A stretch of DNA of 9,723 bases from Victivallales bacterium (GTDB lineage Bacteria; Verrucomicrobiota; Lentisphaeria; Oligosphaerales; Oligosphaeraceae). A program made the translations under genes and the position numbers. The DNA is taken from NCBI GenBank assembly GCA_900769285.1, contig CAAGGB010000126.1:1-9723 (forward strand). The letters are read 5' to 3'. Numbering within the stretch: the stretch's first letter is position 1; every line of letters begins with the position of its first letter. Below are positions 6,915 through 9,723 of the stretch, one piece after another. The notes below the pieces were generated by a model. That model did not search any database and was not told the origin of the DNA. It saw only the letters and a list, made by a program, of their open reading frames with translations.

Positions 6915-8222
6915 TCAGCCGAGGGTCATGCCCTGCTGCTCGAGGACCGCGTGGACACGGGCGAGGTCGACGTCCCGGGCGCTGACGCCAGTCTGCGCGG
7001 CCAGGGCGGCCGCGACGCCGCAGCCCTGCCCGACGTTGGAGCAGATGGGCATGACGCGGTAGTTGGCGTGCGCCTTGTGCGTGCCGGAGATGTCGCGACC
7101 GGCCAGGAGCAGCCCCTCGGTGCCGACGGGGAGGCAGCAGCGGTACGGGATGGAGTACTTGCCCTTGGCCGTGAAGTGGTGCTGGACGCCGTTCTTGTCG
7201 AGCCCGGCGCCATCGAGGTTGTGGATGTCGAAGTTGAAGAAGCACTTGGTGGCAATCCAGTCCTCAAACTGCACGGCCTCGACGATGTCCTGCGCGGTCA
7301 GCGTGTACTCGCCCTGGAAATGGCGCGTCTCGCGGACGCCGACCATCTCGGCGGACGCAACCAGATAGGCGTTCTCGTACCCGGGGGCATACTGGCGGAG
7401 GAAGTCCATGATGGCCGGTATCTGCCGACGGGTGACAATCTCGGCGCGGGTGAGGTCGTCGGCGCTGGTGCCGTCGACGTCGGTGAGGTTGGTCATGTTG
7501 ACGACGACCTGACCGGGCTGGGTCGAGCGGTAGAGGAGGACGTGCCCGGCGGGCTTGGGAAGGATGGACTTGCCCAAAGCCTGAATCTCGCCGGCGGGAA
7601 CCTGCACGAGCGACTCGAACGAGCCGGGGAAGATGGCGCGGGCGAAGTCGACGCCATCGATTTTGAACATCGTAGTCACCGGCTGCATCCGCCCGTCCTC
7701 CTCGCGGCCCTTGCGGAACGGAACGCCGGCGTGCGCGGCGATGTCGCCGTCGCCCGTGGCGTCGATGACCGTGTGGGCGAGAACCGCCTCGCGGCCGGAC
7801 TTGCTCTCGATGACCAGCCCGCGGACCGTGCGCCCGTCCATGATGGCGTCGGCGCACAACGTGCGCGTCCGGATGATGACGCCGGCCTCCTCCAGCTTGT
7901 CGAAGAGGACCAGCTTCAGCTTCTCGTGGTTGATGGAGTGGTAGCTGGCCTCGTACCCGCGCTCGACCGGCCACTCAATGGCATGGCAGGCGTCCTGCAC
8001 CTCCGTCATGAAGGGAGACTCCGTGGCCCCCGTCCAGTGCGACATCATGCCCGTCGTGGCGACGCCGCCCAGGCAGGCCGAATACTCCAGCAGCATGACT
8101 TTCGCGCCCGCACGGGCGGCGTAGAGCGCCGCGGCGCAGCCGGCCGGGCCGCCGCCCGCAACGGCGACGTCGACTTCCTGGATGATGGGCAGTTCGCGGG
8201 CAACCTCAAGCAATGTCTTCAT
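6915..8222 (-). CDS. FAD-dependent oxidoreductase (FAD_oxidored, PF12831 type)
   Basis: This 435-residue protein has an N-terminal Rossmann fold for FAD: VDVAVAGGGPAG at 17-28 and the ribose-binding E46 in LLEY. Hallmarks of the PF12831 group follow: LGGVATTGM (51-59), VIDATGDGDIAAHAG (152-166), GVRETR (295-300), YSIPYRCCLP (356-365), LLLAGRDIS (371-379) and RVMPICSNVGQGCGVAAALA (389-408). Members are cytoplasmic flavoproteins common in sugar and sugar-acid gene clusters and mostly without assigned substrates. No signal peptide is seen. The frame is open to an ATG at 8339, but homologues begin shortly before the FAD motif, so I chose the ATG at 8222; a GAGG at 8234-8237 (minus strand) lies 11 bases upstream, a rather long spacing. 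It is the first gene of the operon, ending nine bases before the aldolase gene. Oxidation of a sugar or sugar-acid hydroxyl feeding the aldolase is an inference. Confidence 0.92.
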   Translation of the reverse strand: MKTLLEVARELPIIQEVDVAVAGGGPAGCAAALYAARAGAKVMLLEYSACLGGVATTGMMSHWTGATESPFMTEVQDACHAIEWPVERGYEASYHSINHEKLKLVLFDKLEEAGVIIRTRTLCADAIMDGRTVRGLVIESKSGREAVLAHTVIDATGDGDIAAHAGVPFRKGREEDGRMQPVTTMFKIDGVDFARAIFPGSFESLVQVPAGEIQALGKSILPKPAGHVLLYRSTQPGQVVVNMTNLTDVDGTSADDLTRAEIVTRRQIPAIMDFLRQYAPGYENAYLVASAEMVGVRETRHFQGEYTLTAQDIVEAVQFEDWIATKCFFNFDIHNLDGAGLDKNGVQHHFTAKGKYSIPYRCCLPVGTEGLLLAGRDISGTHKAHANYRVMPICSNVGQGCGVAAALAAQTGVSARDVDLARVHAVLEQQGMTLG

Positions 8223-8265
8223 AAATCTAGGAACCTCGGGGAAAGGGGAAAGGTGGGTTTCGACG

Positions 8266-8293
8266 AAAAAAGTGCCCCATCGACGGGGCGTCG
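8266..8293 (-). terminator. Possible attenuator: terminator-like hairpin in the operon leader
   Basis: On the minus strand, GCCCC (8289-8285), a six-base loop and GGGGC (8278-8274) are followed by AC and six Ts (8271-8266), the form of a rho-independent terminator. It lies about 45 bases before the start codon of the first operon gene, with no minus-strand gene upstream to terminate. A competing hairpin, CGACG-CCC-CGTCG (8293-8281), uses the 5' arm and would prevent the terminator from forming. This resembles an attenuator, but stems are only five base pairs and no ligand-binding or leader-peptide element was recognised. Confidence 0.4.
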
Positions 8294-8295
8294 CG

Positions 8296-8323
8296 TTGCA
8301 GAGCGCACATATGAATGTAAAAT
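8296..8323 (+). promoter_or_regulatory. Candidate promoter of the sialidase-like gene
   Basis: TTGCAG (8296-8301), a 16-bp spacer and TAAAAT (8318-8323) form a weak sigma-70-type promoter, with three and five matches to the two consensus hexamers. It lies in the most AT-rich part of the divergent intergenic region and would give a leader of about 100 bases. The call rests on the sequence match alone. Confidence 0.3.
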
Positions 8324-8346
8324 AGTGTCCCGTGAGCATAAATCAA
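8319..8346 (-). promoter_or_regulatory. Candidate promoter of the six-gene operon
   Basis: On the minus strand, TTGATT (8346-8341), a 16-bp spacer and TATTTT (8324-8319) resemble a sigma-70-type promoter. Its -10 box covers the same bases as the candidate -10 box on the plus strand, so the two could not be occupied together. Transcription from here would pass through the terminator-like hairpin at 8266-8293. The support is a weak consensus match only. Confidence 0.25.
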
Positions 8347-8429
8347 GGCAGGACGGGGCGCGAGCGCACCCCGGCGAGCCCGCAGCCGACAGAACATAAC
8401 CAGAAGAATAGAGAAGGCAAGGCAAGGTC

Positions 8430-9551
8430 ATGTCAGCACAGCATTCGTTGGTGTCGCGCGTCGTCCCACTACAGGGAGACCGCTTCGAGTTGAGAAACCG
8501 GCTCTACCAGGGCTGCCCGACGGTCGCCTGCACCCGGAACGGACGCCTCTTCGCCGGATGGTACTCCGGCGGCTCCCGAGAACCATCACTCCTCAACTAC
8601 AACATCGTCGCACAGTCGGACGACGGCGGACTCACCTGGCGGGAGCTCTTCGCCATCGACGGCTACGCGGACGAACGCCTCCAGTCACTCGACATCGAGC
8701 TCTTCACCGACCCGGAGGGACGACTCTGGGTCTGCTGGGTCCAGCGCGACTGGAAGCTCCCGCAGACACAGGAGGGACACCTCAACGAATGGGCCATCGT
8801 CTGCGACAACCCCGACGCCGACACCCTCGCCTTCTCCGAGCCGCGCTACCTCGGCGAGGGCTTCATGCGCTGCCAGCCCACCTTCCTCGCCGACGGACGC
8901 TGGCTCCTCCCCGCCTACAACTGGCGCTCCGACGCCTACGCCTACCTCGAGTCCGCCGACCAGGGACAGACCTTCGCCGAGCGACACGCCGGACGCAAGG
9001 TACCCACCCCCTTCGACGAGGCCATGTTCCTCGAACGCCGCGACGGCTCCCTCTGGATGCTCGCACGAACCAACGGCAAGTGCCTCGCGCAGTGCCAGAC
9101 CACACCCGACGGCCAGACCTGGGGCGACGGCGAGACCACCGACATCCCCAACCCCTCCACACGCTTCTGGCTCCGACGACTCCCCTCCGGACGAGTCATG
9201 CTCATCAACAACCACCATCCCGCCAGCCGCGTCAACCTCACCGTCTCCCTCTCCGAGGACGACGGCAGAACCTGGTGCGCCTCGCTCCTCCTCGACCCGC
9301 GCGACACCTCCTACCCCGACGCCGCCATCACCCCCGATGGCGCCGTCGTCATCGTCCATGACCGCGGACGCTGCTCCTTCAAGGAAATCCTCGTCTCCCG
9401 CATCACCGAGGCCGACGTCCTCGCCGGACGACTCGTCGACCACGGCTCGTTCCAGAACCACCTCATCAGCAAGGCCCCCGCCACCCCCGCGCTCGGCTCC
9501 TGGTACCGCGACGCCATCGCCGCCTACGACAAGGCCTCCTTCGGCTGGTGA
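8430..9551 (+). CDS. Sialidase-like BNR/Asp-box protein, probably cytoplasmic
   Basis: This 373-residue protein has the six-bladed sialidase-type propeller signature of the BNR_2 family (PF13088). Asp boxes (S-x-D-x-G-x-T-W) are SDDGGLTW (63-70), SADQGQTF (175-182), a TPDGQTW variant (225-231) and SEDDGRTW (275-282). Other conserved-looking parts are RLYQGCPTVA (24-33), FDEAMFLERRDGSLWMLART (195-214) and TSYPDAAITPDG (293-304). Canonical GH33 sialidases have an R-I-P motif near the N terminus; here the corresponding position reads G-C-P, so sialic acid cleavage is doubtful, and another glycosidase or lyase activity is possible. No signal peptide is present. Three tandem AAGG(C/T) copies precede the start; AAGG at 8419-8422 is seven bases from the ATG. 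It is divergent from the operon, suggesting shared control. Leucine is written almost only as CTC, and CGA arginine codons are frequent, unlike the neighbouring FAD and aldolase genes. Confidence 0.85.
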   Translation: MSAQHSLVSRVVPLQGDRFELRNRLYQGCPTVACTRNGRLFAGWYSGGSREPSLLNYNIVAQSDDGGLTWRELFAIDGYADERLQSLDIELFTDPEGRLWVCWVQRDWKLPQTQEGHLNEWAIVCDNPDADTLAFSEPRYLGEGFMRCQPTFLADGRWLLPAYNWRSDAYAYLESADQGQTFAERHAGRKVPTPFDEAMFLERRDGSLWMLARTNGKCLAQCQTTPDGQTWGDGETTDIPNPSTRFWLRRLPSGRVMLINNHHPASRVNLTVSLSEDDGRTWCASLLLDPRDTSYPDAAITPDGAVVIVHDRGRCSFKEILVSRITEADVLAGRLVDHGSFQNHLISKAPATPALGSWYRDAIAAYDKASFGW

Positions 9552-9575
9552 GCGGGAGGGAACTCCAGCTTTTTT
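9552..9575 (+). terminator. Short intrinsic terminator after the sialidase-like gene
   Basis: Immediately after the TGA stop, GC (9552-9553) and GGAG (9555-9558) pair with CTCC (9563-9566) and GC (9668-style partner at 9568-9569), with one G.A mismatch and a GGAA (GNRA-type) loop at 9559-9562. Six Ts follow at 9570-9575. The stem is short, so it may be weak or act together with the larger hairpin downstream. Confidence 0.5.
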
Positions 9576-9580
9576 GAGCC

Positions 9581-9710
9581 TTTTGTGTCTTTTGTGGACA
9601 GACAAAAAAGACGCGGCCACGCCGGCGGTTCCAGGGGCCTGAACCCTGAAGCCGCCGGCGTGGCCTGCGCGTTGCGTATTCTGCGTCTTTTTTTGTGTCT
9701 TTTTGTGGAC
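9581..9710 (+). repeat. Two copies of a TTTTGTGTCTTTTGTGGAC motif
   Basis: TTTTGTGTCTTTTGTGGAC at 9581-9599 recurs at 9691-9710 with one extra T. The copies flank the large inverted repeat, and the second is preceded by related GCGT..TCTGCGTCTTTT text. Such GCGTC/GTGTC plus T-run strings look like members of a dispersed intergenic repeat family. Apart from this and the hairpins, the 172-base right end has no gene. Confidence 0.6.
9605..9693. terminator. Large nested inverted repeat, probable bidirectional terminator
   Basis: GGCCACGCCGGCGG (9615-9628) is perfectly complementary to CCGCCGGCGTGGCC (9652-9665). The 23-base loop contains a further inner stem, CAGGG (9632-9636) with CCCTG (9644-9648), so the hairpin is nearly continuous. 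Outside it, AAAAAGACGC (9605-9614) is complementary to GCGTCTTTTT (9683-9692). The A-run on the left and T-run on the right mean either strand would read a strong stem followed by Us. It fits a terminator serving the sialidase-like gene and perhaps a convergent gene beyond the right edge. Confidence 0.65.
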
Positions 9711-9723
9711 CTGAATCAGGAGC

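Noticed and set aside
8223..8339. A 39-codon N-terminal extension of the FAD oxidoreductase
   Set aside because: It crosses the terminator-like hairpin, does not resemble a signal peptide or family N terminus, and the ATG at 8222 places the FAD motif where homologues have it.
8355..8372. A GGGG/CCCC hairpin in the leader of the sialidase-like gene
   Set aside because: Only four base pairs plus two after a bulge, without a T-run; short stems of this kind are expected by chance in GC-rich DNA.
5973..8399. An 808-codon plus-strand open frame opposite the aldolase and FAD genes
   Set aside because: It is antisense to two genes with clear family motifs, is rich in Val, Gly, Asp, Glu and Ala as expected from reversed GC-rich codons, and shows no recognisable domain.
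9710..9720. CCTGA-A-TCAGG inverted repeat at the right edge
   Set aside because: It is only five bases per arm and truncated context prevents any assignment as an operator or terminator.

Overview
The window is high-GC bacterial DNA made almost entirely of tightly packed genes. Gene content (an atypical DapA/NanA-type aldolase, a PF12831-type FAD oxidoreductase, a GHL10/DUF187-like hydrolase, a GH129-like glycosidase and an Asp-box sialidase-like protein) resembles the carbohydrate-degradation loci of Lentisphaerota and related Planctomycetota/Verrucomicrobiota bacteria. That assignment rests on gene style only and is moderate to low in confidence; no phylogenetic marker gene is present.

Layout. 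Positions 1-186 hold a tandem array of a hairpin-forming repeat. Positions 206-8222 are filled by six minus-strand genes in what looks like one operon, transcribed from about 8.3 kb down to 0.2 kb: FAD-dependent oxidoreductase, DapA-family aldolase/dehydratase, GH129-like glycoside hydrolase, aldo/keto reductase, secreted GHL10-like hydrolase, and YfcE phosphodiesterase. The gaps are 9, 16, 28, 24 and 59 bp. A 207-bp intergenic region (8223-8429) separates the operon from a divergent plus-strand gene for a sialidase-like (BNR/Asp-box) protein at 8430-9551. This intergenic region carries overlapping candidate promoters and an intrinsic-terminator-like hairpin in the operon leader. The right end (9552-9723) has a short terminator, a large 14-bp-arm inverted repeat nested inside a second complementary pair, and a duplicated T/G-rich motif.

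How the genes may work together (inference). Only the GHL10-like protein has a signal peptide; the other proteins appear cytoplasmic. A plausible scheme is extracellular trimming of a glycan, uptake by transporters outside the window, intracellular removal of sugars by the GH129-like and sialidase-like proteins, oxidation by the FAD enzyme, cleavage or dehydration of a keto sugar acid by the DapA homologue, and reduction of the resulting aldehyde by the aldo/keto reductase. The substrate cannot be read from the sequence. The most unusual protein-level observation is that the DapA homologue keeps the Schiff-base lysine but has glutamine where the family normally has its catalytic tyrosine. The most unusual DNA-level observations are the GCGAAGC-cored repeat array at the left edge and the possible attenuator ahead of the operon.
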